Source: DASQFY01 sp036397815 (lineage in GTDB: Bacteria > Chloroflexota > Limnocylindria > QHBO01). From it: 21,115 nt of DNA. Below the pieces are notes generated by a model, which ran no database searches, had not been told where the DNA came from, and was given only the letters and a program-made list of their open reading frames with translations. Positions 7,779-14,096 of the stretch are shown piece after piece. The position numbers and the translations under genes were made by a program. The stretch spans positions 1-21,115 of the forward strand of contig DASWIE010000131.1 in the NCBI GenBank assembly GCA_036397815.1. The letters are read 5' to 3'. Every line of letters begins with the position of its first letter. Within the stretch, counting starts at the first letter, position 1.

Positions 7779-8201
7779 TCAGGACTCACCCAGCTCGCGC
7801 AGGGCCGCGGCGGCCTCTTCGGCGCCGATCTCGCGCCTGGCGAGACGCTCCAGGATTACGCGCCGCTCGGCGGCGTCATCGGTCTCGGACGCCGGCTCGT
7901 CCATTGGCTCGACGTCGATCGGCTCGCCCTCGCCTTCGGCCAGCCCGAGCGCTCGCACCAGGGCGTCAACCCGGCCGCGGACGGTCGGATATGAGATCCC
8001 CAGCTCGCGCTCCATCTCCTTCAGGTTGCCGCGTGAGCGCAGGAAGCTCTCGAGCAGGGACAGCTGTTCGCGACTCAGCCGGCCGAACCGGCCGACGCCG
8101 AACTCACCCTCCAGGGCGGTGCCGCAGCTCCGGCAATGGAGGCGCGTGATGAGCAGCTCGCCCTCGCAGACGGGGCAGGTGGAGATGACGTCGCGCGCCA
8201 T
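7779..8201 (-). CDS. DUF2089 family zinc-ribbon/HTH protein
   Basis: A 140-residue cytoplasmic protein with three parts. The N-terminal zinc ribbon has Cys 9, 12, 23 and 26 (CPVC...CRSC). A helix-turn-helix at about 45-85 contains LLESFLRSRGNLKEMERELG and SYPTVRGRVDALVRAL. An acidic linker leads to a C-terminal SHOCT-like hairpin (RRVILERLARREIGAEEAA, about 113-131). This order is diagnostic of DUF2089. The HTH suggests it regulates this operon, perhaps its own promoter. It starts two bases after the stop of the 50-residue ORF and is followed three bases later by the DUF4097 gene, so all are one transcription unit. DNA binding is inferred from the fold only. Confidence 0.88.
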   Translation of the reverse strand: MARDVISTCPVCEGELLITRLHCRSCGTALEGEFGVGRFGRLSREQLSLLESFLRSRGNLKEMERELGISYPTVRGRVDALVRALGLAEGEGEPIDVEPMDEPASETDDAAERRVILERLARREIGAEEAAAALRELGES

Positions 8202-8203
8202 GG

Positions 8204-8356
8204 TTAGCGCCGTCCTGCGTCACGGGCGGCGGGGCGCTCCTCGGCGATCCGGTAGACGCGCTTGACGCCCCGGTTCTGGGCCCACGCCTGCTTGTGGGAC
8301 GGGCGAACCCGATCCTCGGTGGCCATGATTGCGTAGTGGAATCGGTAGTCCAACAT
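8204..8356 (-). CDS. Small basic protein, 50 aa, first gene of the DUF2089/DUF4097/ABC operon
   Basis: ATG at 8356 to TAA at 8204, encoding a protein that begins MLDYRFHYAIMATEDRV and ends with a basic tail (ERPAARDAGRR). A clear AAGGAG Shine-Dalgarno (8371-8366) lies nine bases before the ATG. The stop is two bases from the DUF2089 start, so translation is probably coupled. Third codon positions are mostly G or C. It has no membrane helix or signal peptide. I do not recognise the family. Three Tyr plus Phe and His in the first nine residues look structured rather than leader-peptide-like. A second in-frame ATG is codon 11. Confidence 0.7.
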   Translation of the reverse strand: MLDYRFHYAIMATEDRVRPSHKQAWAQNRGVKRVYRIAEERPAARDAGRR

Positions 8357-8365
8357 TGGTATCAG

Positions 8366-8371
8366 CTCCTT
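8366..8371 (-). promoter_or_regulatory. Shine-Dalgarno site of the 50-aa ORF
   Basis: Minus strand AAGGAG, nine bases before the ATG at 8356. It is one of the few clear ribosome-binding sites before a promoter-proximal gene in this window, and it settles the start of the small gene. Confidence 0.7.
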
Positions 8372-8415
8372 CAGCTATGGGAACTACGAGTCACGATCTA
8401 ATCTCTGATAACACA

Positions 8416-8444
8416 AGACTAGGTTCTTCGACTCCTGTTGTCAA
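8416..8444 (-). promoter_or_regulatory. Sigma-70-type promoter of the small ORF/DUF2089/DUF4097/ABC operon
   Basis: On the minus strand a perfect -35 box TTGACA (8444-8439) is followed after 17 bases by TAGTCT (8421-8416) as a weaker -10. Transcription would start near 8409, leaving a leader of about 50 bases that holds the AAGGAG site. The surrounding 100 bases are the most AT-rich non-coding stretch of this region. Confidence 0.5.
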
Positions 8445-8471
8445 TACCAAAATTGCAAAAAGGCAAGCGGA

Positions 8472-8488
8472 CTTACCAAAACCGTAAG
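8472..8488. repeat. Small palindrome CTTAC-N7-GTAAG in a divergent promoter region
   Basis: CTTAC at 8472-8476 and GTAAG at 8484-8488 form perfect five-base arms around CAAAACC. It lies about 30 bases upstream of the TTGACA box of the minus-strand operon and about 75 bases before the J-domain gene. It could be an operator, for example of the DUF2089 protein, but only position supports this. It faintly resembles the TTACC...GGTAA repeats at 19797-19961. Confidence 0.3.
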
Positions 8489-8561
8489 ACCGATGAGCAA
8501 CTGTCGTCCGCGATGTCCTCGTGCAATCCCGCGGCGACTTCGCTACCATCCGCTGCGACCG

Positions 8562-9083
8562 ATGCAGTCCCAGCTCTTTCCGTACTCACCCGAGCGAGAC
8601 GTCTATCGCCTGCTGCAGGTCGAGCCGTCGGCCGCTCCCGACGAGATCAACGCGGCCGTCCGCCGGCTGGCCCGGACCTTCCACCCCGATCGCAACTGGT
8701 CCCCGCGCGCCACCCAGGAGATGCAGGTCGTCAACGCCGTGCGGAGCCTGCTGATCGACCCACAGGCGCGCGCCACCTATGACCGGGCGCGCCACCGATT
8801 TCTGGCCGAGACTGCCGCCCGTTCCGAACGCCGGGTGACGAGGCTGGTGGCTCATCCTGCGGTGGCCCGGCACGCGCGCACCGCGCCGGCCATCGCCATT
8901 CCTCGGTCGGTCACTTCAGTGCTGACGCTCACCGGTCAGGCGTTGATGGCGGCGCTGCGCGCCCTGCTGGACGCGTTCAGGCCGCGATGCTCGGTCTGCT
9001 GGGCGCTGGCGGACTTCGATCATCGCTACTGCGCCGCCTGCGGCGCTCCACTCGGACAGCCGCGGCCACTGCCCGGCCGCTGA
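8562..9083 (+). CDS. J-domain protein with C-terminal zinc ribbon
   Basis: A 173-residue protein. The N-terminal J-domain spans about residues 11-77 (DVYRLLQVEPSAAPDEINAA, then the HPD tripeptide at 41-43, then a helix ending near ATYDRARHRF). J-domains stimulate the ATPase of DnaK-type Hsp70s. A basic linker with a hydrophobic segment (about 117-139) follows. A zinc ribbon uses Cys 143, 146, 157 and 160 (CSVC...CAAC). It lacks the Gly/Phe region and central zinc repeats of DnaJ, so it is a specialised co-chaperone rather than DnaJ. ATG at 8562 is preferred over the in-frame ATG at 8493, whose extension looks random. It is divergent from the DUF2089 operon. Confidence 0.82.
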   Translation: MQSQLFPYSPERDVYRLLQVEPSAAPDEINAAVRRLARTFHPDRNWSPRATQEMQVVNAVRSLLIDPQARATYDRARHRFLAETAARSERRVTRLVAHPAVARHARTAPAIAIPRSVTSVLTLTGQALMAALRALLDAFRPRCSVCWALADFDHRYCAACGAPLGQPRPLPGR

Positions 9084-9109
9084 CCGCCCACCTCGCATGT
9101 GGCTGCGGG

Positions 9110-9127
9110 GATCACACGCCTGTGATC
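9110..9127. repeat. Perfect inverted repeat in the convergent gap after the J-domain gene
   Basis: GATCACA (9110-9116) and TGTGATC (9121-9127) are perfect seven-base arms around CGCC, 26 bases after the J-domain stop. The gap between two convergent genes (9084-9327) suggests a transcription end, but there is no T-tract and the stem is short. The arms resemble CRP half-sites in inverted order, which is not a known CRP site. Nothing else is recognisable in this 244-base gap. Confidence 0.4.
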
Positions 9128-9327
9128 ACTTGTCGTTCACATCGGCCAAGTAGTCGCAGAATCCGGGTCGATCTTGGCTGCCCTGAACGCCCGATGATCT
9201 GCGCAGCCACCCAACGCCTTGAAGATGGCCGATATGAACGTCCCGCGTTCGCGGCCACGTCCAGAGGAACGCGATGCCGTTCCCAACCGGGATCAACGCC
9301 GGCGCGCAGCGGAGGAGCGGCGTCTCC

Positions 9328-12024
9328 CTACGCGTGGAGCGGATCGGCCCGGTCGGGATCGATGCCGAGCTCGCCGAGGGCGCGCACCAGCTCCTCCCGG
9401 CTGCCGCGATCGGTGAGGCACAGGCCGTGGAGCGCCGCGTAGGCGATCTGCTCTGGGCTCACCTCGAAATGGATGCGCAGCGCTTCTCGCGTGTCGCTGC
9501 GCCCGAAGCCATCGGTCCCCAGCACCGTGAAGGGCCGGTCGACCCACGGCGCGATCATATGGGGCACCGCTTTCAGGTAATCGGTCGCGGCCACGATCGG
9601 TCCTTCTGCCGGCCCGAGCTGCTGGACGACATACGGCGTTCGTGGCTCGGCATCCGGATGCAGGCGATTCCAGCGCTCCGCCTCCAGAGCATCGTTGCGC
9701 AGCTGCTGGAACGACGGCGCGCTCCACACGTCGGCCGCCACGTCGAAACGCTCGGCCAGGATCGTCTGGGCGCGGACCGCCTGGTGCAGGATCGAGCCTG
9801 AGCCCAGCAGCTGCACCCGCCGCGAGCCGGACTCGGCGGGGCGGAAGCGGTAGAGGCCGCGCAGCACGCCCTCCTCCACGCCGTCCGGCTTGGGCGGCAT
9901 CGCCCAGTTCTCGTTGTACAGGGTGACGTAGTAGAAGACGTCCTCCTGGGGTTCGCCGTACATGCGCCGGATCCCGTCGCGGACGATGACCGCCAGCTCG
10001 TAGGCGACCGCCGGGTCGTAGGCGAGGACGTTCGGAATGGTGGAGGCCAGCACGTGGCTGTGCCCATCGTCGTGCTGCAGCCCTTCACCGGTCAGGGTGG
10101 TTCGGCCGGCGGTGGCGCCCATCATGAAGCCGCGCCCGCGCGCGTCGCCGAAGGCCCAGATCTGGTCGCCGGTGCGCTGGAAGCCGAACATCGAGTAGAA
10201 GATGTAGAACGGAATCATTGGCTGGCCATGAGTGGCGTAGCTGGTGGCCGCCGCCGTGAAGTCGGCCATCGCGCCGGCCTCGGTGATTCCCTCCTCCAGG
10301 ATCTGGCCGTCGGTCTTCTCCAGGTAGCTGAGCAGCAGCTCCTTGTCGACGGCGGTGTAGCGCTGGCCGAGCGGGTTGTAGATGCCGATCTCCTTGAAGA
10401 GCGGATCCATGCCGAAGGTGCGCGCTTCATCCGGGATGATCGGCACGACGCGACGCCCGATCTCCGGGTCGCGGGTCAGGTTCCGCACCAGCCGGCTGAA
10501 CGCCATGGTGGTGCTGGCCGGGCGCTCGGACCCGGCGAACAGCTCGTCGTAGGCCGCGTCGGCGGCATTCGGCAGGGTCATGCCTGCCACCGTCCGGCGT
10601 GGCACGAAGCCGCCGAGCTGGCGACGCCGATCGAGCATGTACTGGATCTCGGGCGCGTCCGTGCCGGGGTGGTAGTAGGGGGCCTCCTTGAGCTGCTCGT
10701 CGGGGATCGGCAGCTCGAGCCGATCACGGAAGATCTTCAGCTCGTCCTGGGTCAGCTTCTTGGCCTGGTGCGTGACGTTGCGGCCCTCGATCCCCGGTCC
10801 CAGGGTCCAACCCTTCACCGTCTTGGCCAGGATCACGACCGGCGAGCCGGTGTGCGAGACCGCCGCCCGGTAGGCGGCGTACACCTTGCGGTAGTCGTGC
10901 CCGCCACGCCGCAGCTTGGTCAGGTCGTCGTCGGAGAGGTGCTCCACCAGCGCCCTGAGCCGTGGATCGGGCCCGAAGAAGTGCTCGCGGATGTAGGTGC
11001 CATCGGCGACCGAGAGGCGCTGGAAGTCGCCGTCCAGCGTCTCGTTCATCTTGGTGAGCAGCACCCCGTCCTTGTCACGCGCCAGCAGGTCGTCCCACTC
11101 GCGCGCCCAGATCACCTTGATGACGTGCCAGCCGGCACCCCGGAAGACCGATTCGAGCTCCTGGATGATCTTGCCGTTGCCGCGCACCGGGCCGTCGAGG
11201 CGCTGCAAGTTGCAGTTGACGACGAAGATCAGGTTGTCCAGTCCCTCGCGGGCCGCCAGGCTCAGCGCGCCCATCGCCTCCGGCTCGTCCATCTCGCCGT
11301 CGCCGGGGAAGGCCCAGACCCGGCTCGCCGCAGTGTCGGCGATGCCCCGCGCGGCAAGGTAGCGGTTGAAATGCGCCTGGTAGATGGCGGTCATCGGTCC
11401 AAGACCCATGCTGACCGTCGGGAACTGCCAGAAGTCGGGCATAAGCCGCGGGTGCGGGTAGGAGGAGAGCCCTCCGGGCCACAGCGCTTCACGGCGGAAG
11501 TGGTCGAGCTGCTCCTCGCTCAGCCGCCCCTCCAGGAAGGCGCGGGCGTAGATGCCGGGAGCGGCGTGGCCCTGGTAGAAGATCTGGTCGCCGGACCCAC
11601 CCTCGTCGCGACCGCGGAAGAAGTGGTTGAAGCCGACCTCGTACAGGGTCGCGGCGCTGGCGTAGGTCGACAGGTGCCCGCCGATGCCCTCGAACTTCGA
11701 GTTCGCGCGCAGGACCATGGCCAGAGCGTTCCAGCGGATCATGCGGCGGATGCGCAGCTCCATCGCCTCGTCGCCCGGGAAGTCCGGCTCCTGCTCGGGG
11801 CTGATGGTGTTGATGTATCGGGTCTGGGTGAGCGGCGGCAGGCCGACCTGCAGCTGTCGGGCGCGCTTCAGCAGCTTGTAGACCAGGAATCGGGCGCGAT
11901 CGGTGCCCGAGCCGTCCACCACGGCGTCCAGTGAGTCGATCCACTCCTGGGTCTCCGTGGGGTCGATGTCGGGCAGCTGCTGCTTGAACTGGTCGAAGAT
12001 CTCGTGGATCGGGCGATCCTGCAT
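9328..12024 (-). CDS. aceE: Pyruvate dehydrogenase E1 component, homodimeric type
   Basis: An 898-residue cytoplasmic thiamine-diphosphate enzyme that decarboxylates pyruvate and passes the acetyl group to the lipoyl domain of E2. Length and organisation match the single-chain AceE family. An early conserved segment is KFEGIGGHLSTYASAATLYE (110-129). The ThDP/Mg motif is GDGEMDEPE (241-249) through NCNLQ (270-274). Further signatures include KTVKGWTLGPGIEGRNVTHQ and a C-terminal GTDGFGRSDTREALRIHFEV. No E2 (aceF) or E3 (lpd) gene is in the window, so aceE is transcribed alone. Lipoate octanoyltransferase, needed by E2, is encoded 8.6 kb away. ATG at 12024 has a TACCAT box eight bases before it and no Shine-Dalgarno. 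Confidence 0.96.
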   Translation of the reverse strand: MQDRPIHEIFDQFKQQLPDIDPTETQEWIDSLDAVVDGSGTDRARFLVYKLLKRARQLQVGLPPLTQTRYINTISPEQEPDFPGDEAMELRIRRMIRWNALAMVLRANSKFEGIGGHLSTYASAATLYEVGFNHFFRGRDEGGSGDQIFYQGHAAPGIYARAFLEGRLSEEQLDHFRREALWPGGLSSYPHPRLMPDFWQFPTVSMGLGPMTAIYQAHFNRYLAARGIADTAASRVWAFPGDGEMDEPEAMGALSLAAREGLDNLIFVVNCNLQRLDGPVRGNGKIIQELESVFRGAGWHVIKVIWAREWDDLLARDKDGVLLTKMNETLDGDFQRLSVADGTYIREHFFGPDPRLRALVEHLSDDDLTKLRRGGHDYRKVYAAYRAAVSHTGSPVVILAKTVKGWTLGPGIEGRNVTHQAKKLTQDELKIFRDRLELPIPDEQLKEAPYYHPGTDAPEIQYMLDRRRQLGGFVPRRTVAGMTLPNAADAAYDELFAGSERPASTTMAFSRLVRNLTRDPEIGRRVVPIIPDEARTFGMDPLFKEIGIYNPLGQRYTAVDKELLLSYLEKTDGQILEEGITEAGAMADFTAAATSYATHGQPMIPFYIFYSMFGFQRTGDQIWAFGDARGRGFMMGATAGRTTLTGEGLQHDDGHSHVLASTIPNVLAYDPAVAYELAVIVRDGIRRMYGEPQEDVFYYVTLYNENWAMPPKPDGVEEGVLRGLYRFRPAESGSRRVQLLGSGSILHQAVRAQTILAERFDVAADVWSAPSFQQLRNDALEAERWNRLHPDAEPRTPYVVQQLGPAEGPIVAATDYLKAVPHMIAPWVDRPFTVLGTDGFGRSDTREALRIHFEVSPEQIAYAALHGLCLTDRGSREELVRALGELGIDPDRADPLHA

Positions 12025-12032
12025 AGCTGCCT

Positions 12033-12038
12033 ATGGTA
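12033..12038 (-). promoter_or_regulatory. Candidate -10 box of aceE
   Basis: Minus strand TACCAT (four of six to TATAAT) ends eight bases before the aceE ATG at 12024. It implies a leaderless or nearly leaderless message. No strong -35 box is seen. Confidence 0.38.
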
Positions 12039-12116
12039 CAGACCGATGCGGACGGCGGCGATCCGCCGTCCGTCGGTTTGTGGCGGCAGCGAGCCGCTCG
12101 GCGTCAGAATGCGTGC

Positions 12117-12138
12117 GGCAGTACACCCGGTGCTGCAA
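12117..12138. repeat. Palindrome family copy B1 (best copy at the aceE-ndh locus)
   Basis: The core GCAGTACACCCGGTGCTGC is an imperfect palindrome with half-sites CAGTAC (12119-12124) and GTGCTG (12130-12135). Its reverse complement matches the copy at 18063-18084 at 20 of 22 positions. The centre is about 100 bases upstream of the predicted aceE start. Confidence 0.6.
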
Positions 12139-12160
12139 GCGACATGTTCCGCAGAGAACC

Positions 12161-12175
12161 GTGCTGGCGCAGTAC
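12161..12175. repeat. Palindrome family copy B2, half-sites in inverted order
   Basis: GTGCTG (12161-12166), GCG, then CAGTAC (12170-12175) form an everted version of the same half-sites, 22 bases after B1. The order across B1 and B2 is therefore CAG..CTG, CTG..CAG. Confidence 0.4.
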
Positions 12176-12219
12176 TCGGCGTGCCTACCGACAACCGGAA
12201 TCGGTCCAGATCCGTCCGC

Positions 12220-12240
12220 TGTAGGACCGTGAGTACTGAC
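12220..12240. repeat. Palindrome family copy B3, degenerate
   Basis: The reverse complement begins GTCAGTACTCACGGTCCTAC and aligns with copy B1 at about 17 of 22 positions by eye. It is the family member closest to the ndh start, about 125 bases upstream. Confidence 0.35.
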
Positions 12241-12352
12241 GCGGGTTGTTGTACGCCACGAGCGATGTTTGCGCTGGGGCGGGTCCGTTAGTCCCCTGGG
12301 GACGCAACGTCGGGCGAGATGGGCTTGGACCGACCAGCGGCCGAGATGGTGG

Positions 12353-12358
12353 CACCAT
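12353..12358 (+). promoter_or_regulatory. Candidate -10 box of ndh
   Basis: CACCAT ends six bases before the ATG at 12365. It is a weak hexamer, but the distance matches the LysR, NodI-like and SDR genes. No Shine-Dalgarno precedes ndh. Confidence 0.3.
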
Positions 12359-12364
12359 TGGTTC

Positions 12365-13735
12365 ATGAGCACCACGCAGGCAACTGATCTCACGAAGCGG
12401 CCGCATCGGGTGCTTGTGCTGGGCGGCGGCTTCGGCGGGGTCATGACCGTGCAGGCCATGGAGCGACTGCTCGGGCGGCGGACCGATGTCGAGGTCTGGC
12501 TCGTCAACCGCGACAACTTCATGCTCTTCACGCCGCTCCTGCCCGAGGTCTGCTCCGGCGTGCTGGAGCCTCGCCACGTCGTGACGGCCCTGCGCGCGAT
12601 GGCGCGCCGGCCGAGCACGTGGTGCATCACCGCGGAGGTGCAGCGGATCGACCTGGACGACCGGAAGGTGACCGTCCTGGGCGGCGACGGCGACCTGCAT
12701 CGGCTCACGTACGACACCCTGGTGCTGGCCCTGGGCGGCCGCACCGACACGTTCGGGATTCCGGGCATCGACGAGCACGCGATGGGCATGAAGACGCTGG
12801 CCGACGCCTTCAGCCTGCGGAACCGGATCATCGAGATGCTCGAGCGCGCCGACCTGGAGGAGGATCCGGCCGAGCGAGGCGCGCAGCTCACCTTCGTGGT
12901 GGGTGGCGCCGGCTCGAGCGGCGTGGAGACCGCAGGCGAGATCGAGGACTTCATCCACCGCGTGCGCCGGCGCTACTACCCCCATCTCGACCGGGAGGAG
13001 GTCGGCCTCTACCTCGTCGAGCTGCGCGACGCGGTGCTGCCGGAGATGACCCCCGGGATGGGCGTGTACGCCCGCCGCCGGCTCGCCGAGCGCGGCTACC
13101 AGGTCCTGCTCGGCACGCCGCTGCGCGAGGTCAGGGAGGGCGAGATCCTGGTCGGCGCGGGCGACGCGGCCCGGACGATCCCGACCCGAACCGTGGTCTG
13201 GACCGGCGGCGTCCGCCCGGCGCCGGCGGTCGCCGAGTCCGGGCTCGAGGTCGACCGCTCCGGTCGGGCGGTGACGCGGTCGACCATGGAGACGAGCCGC
13301 GACGGCGTCTTCGCCATCGGCGACTGCGCCGCCATCCCGGACGAGCGCGACCCGGATGGGCGGCCGTACGCGGCCACCGCCCAGAACGCGGTCCGCGAAG
13401 CTCGCCAGCTCGCGCGCAACGTCATGGCCCGCATCGACGGTGGACCGATGGCTCCGTTCCGCTACCGGCCGCTCGGCACGCTCGCCTCCATCGGTCATCA
13501 CACCGGCGTGGGCGAGGTGTTCGGCATCAGCGTGCGCGGCAGGATCGCCTGGCTGATGTGGCGCGGCTACTACTGGAGCCGCGTGCCCGGCTTCAACCGC
13601 AAGGTGCGCGTCGCGCTCGACTGGCTGCTGACCGCCATCTTCGGGATCGATCCGGTGCAGCTCAAGGTCGAGGACGCCCACAGCCCGATGGGCTCGTCCG
13701 GAGTCCGGCGCCCGCCACTTCGCGACGACGACTGA
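12365..13735 (+). CDS. ndh: Type II NADH dehydrogenase (NDH-2), non-proton-pumping
   Basis: A 456-residue flavoprotein at the inner face of the membrane that transfers electrons from NADH to quinone without pumping protons. The FAD-binding motif GGGFGG is at 20-25. The NAD(H)-binding motif GGAGSSGVETAGE is at 180-192. A second FAD contact, AIGDCA, is at 317-322, and the quinone-proximal YAATAQNA segment is at 335-342. The C-terminal region (about 395-440, WLMWRGYYWSRVPGFNRKVR, then a hydrophobic stretch) is the membrane anchor of this family. The frame is open upstream to 12269, but ATG 12365 gives the conserved N-terminus. Divergent from aceE, it would reoxidise NADH made by pyruvate oxidation. 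Confidence 0.93.
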   Translation: MSTTQATDLTKRPHRVLVLGGGFGGVMTVQAMERLLGRRTDVEVWLVNRDNFMLFTPLLPEVCSGVLEPRHVVTALRAMARRPSTWCITAEVQRIDLDDRKVTVLGGDGDLHRLTYDTLVLALGGRTDTFGIPGIDEHAMGMKTLADAFSLRNRIIEMLERADLEEDPAERGAQLTFVVGGAGSSGVETAGEIEDFIHRVRRRYYPHLDREEVGLYLVELRDAVLPEMTPGMGVYARRRLAERGYQVLLGTPLREVREGEILVGAGDAARTIPTRTVVWTGGVRPAPAVAESGLEVDRSGRAVTRSTMETSRDGVFAIGDCAAIPDERDPDGRPYAATAQNAVREARQLARNVMARIDGGPMAPFRYRPLGTLASIGHHTGVGEVFGISVRGRIAWLMWRGYYWSRVPGFNRKVRVALDWLLTAIFGIDPVQLKVEDAHSPMGSSGVRRPPLRDDD

Positions 13736-13756
13736 ACGGGCTACACTCTCCAGCCG

Positions 13757-14089
13757 ATGTCACGCGCCGAGCGACGCGCCTACCAGCGCATGAACAAGAA
13801 CCGCGACCCGTACGCCATGCCGGTCGCCCCGGCGCAGAAGGCGCGCATCGAGCGCGTTCGGGCCCGGCGCGAACAGCGGCGGAGCGAAGCCTTCGTCTTT
13901 GCCACGCGTCGGTTCCTGGCAGTGGCGCTGGGTGGGGCGTTGCTGGCGGCCCTGATCGGCTTCTCGGTGACCTGGCCGAACGGCATGCCAGGAGCGCTGT
14001 ACGTGGGCCTCGCCGCCGCCGCCGTCTGGGGGGTCCTGGCCTTCGGCCTCCGGCTCGCACAGGGCCGCGCCGCCGCCAACCGGCCCTGA
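13757..14089 (+). CDS. Small two-helix membrane protein, 110 aa
   Basis: Residues 1-48 are very basic and polar (AERRAYQRMNKNRDPYAMPV, then RARREQRRSE). Two hydrophobic helices follow at about 53-71 and 79-100, so the basic N-terminus should be cytoplasmic. I do not recognise a named family. It starts 21 bases after ndh and ends seven bases before plsY, so it probably belongs to the ndh-plsY-pgsA run. A TACACT hexamer at 13742-13747 ends nine bases before the ATG and could be an internal promoter. A membrane-assembly or anchoring role is only a guess from context. Confidence 0.72.
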   Translation: MSRAERRAYQRMNKNRDPYAMPVAPAQKARIERVRARREQRRSEAFVFATRRFLAVALGGALLAALIGFSVTWPNGMPGALYVGLAAAAVWGVLAFGLRLAQGRAAANRP

Positions 14090-14096
14090 CGCCCAG

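Larger units (their letters stand above)
12025..12364. other. 340-base divergent intergenic region between aceE and ndh
   Basis: No coding frame with normal third-position bias is convincing here. The region holds two opposing start-proximal -10-like boxes and at least three members of the CAGYAC/GTRCTG palindrome family, listed separately. The stretch 12241-12350 shows nothing further that I recognise. Confidence 0.6.

Noticed and set aside
10054..11934. A 626-codon open frame antisense to aceE
   Set aside because: It has low-complexity Gly/Arg/Val/Ala composition and no motif; aceE on the other strand is certain.
12025..12364. A Rex or LexA operator between aceE and ndh
   Set aside because: No TTGTGA...TCACAA or GAAC...GTTC pair is present; the palindromes there have a different sequence.
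12185..13681. A 498-codon frame antisense to ndh
   Set aside because: It is rich in His, Asp and Arg and has no domain; it mirrors the clear NDH-2 gene.
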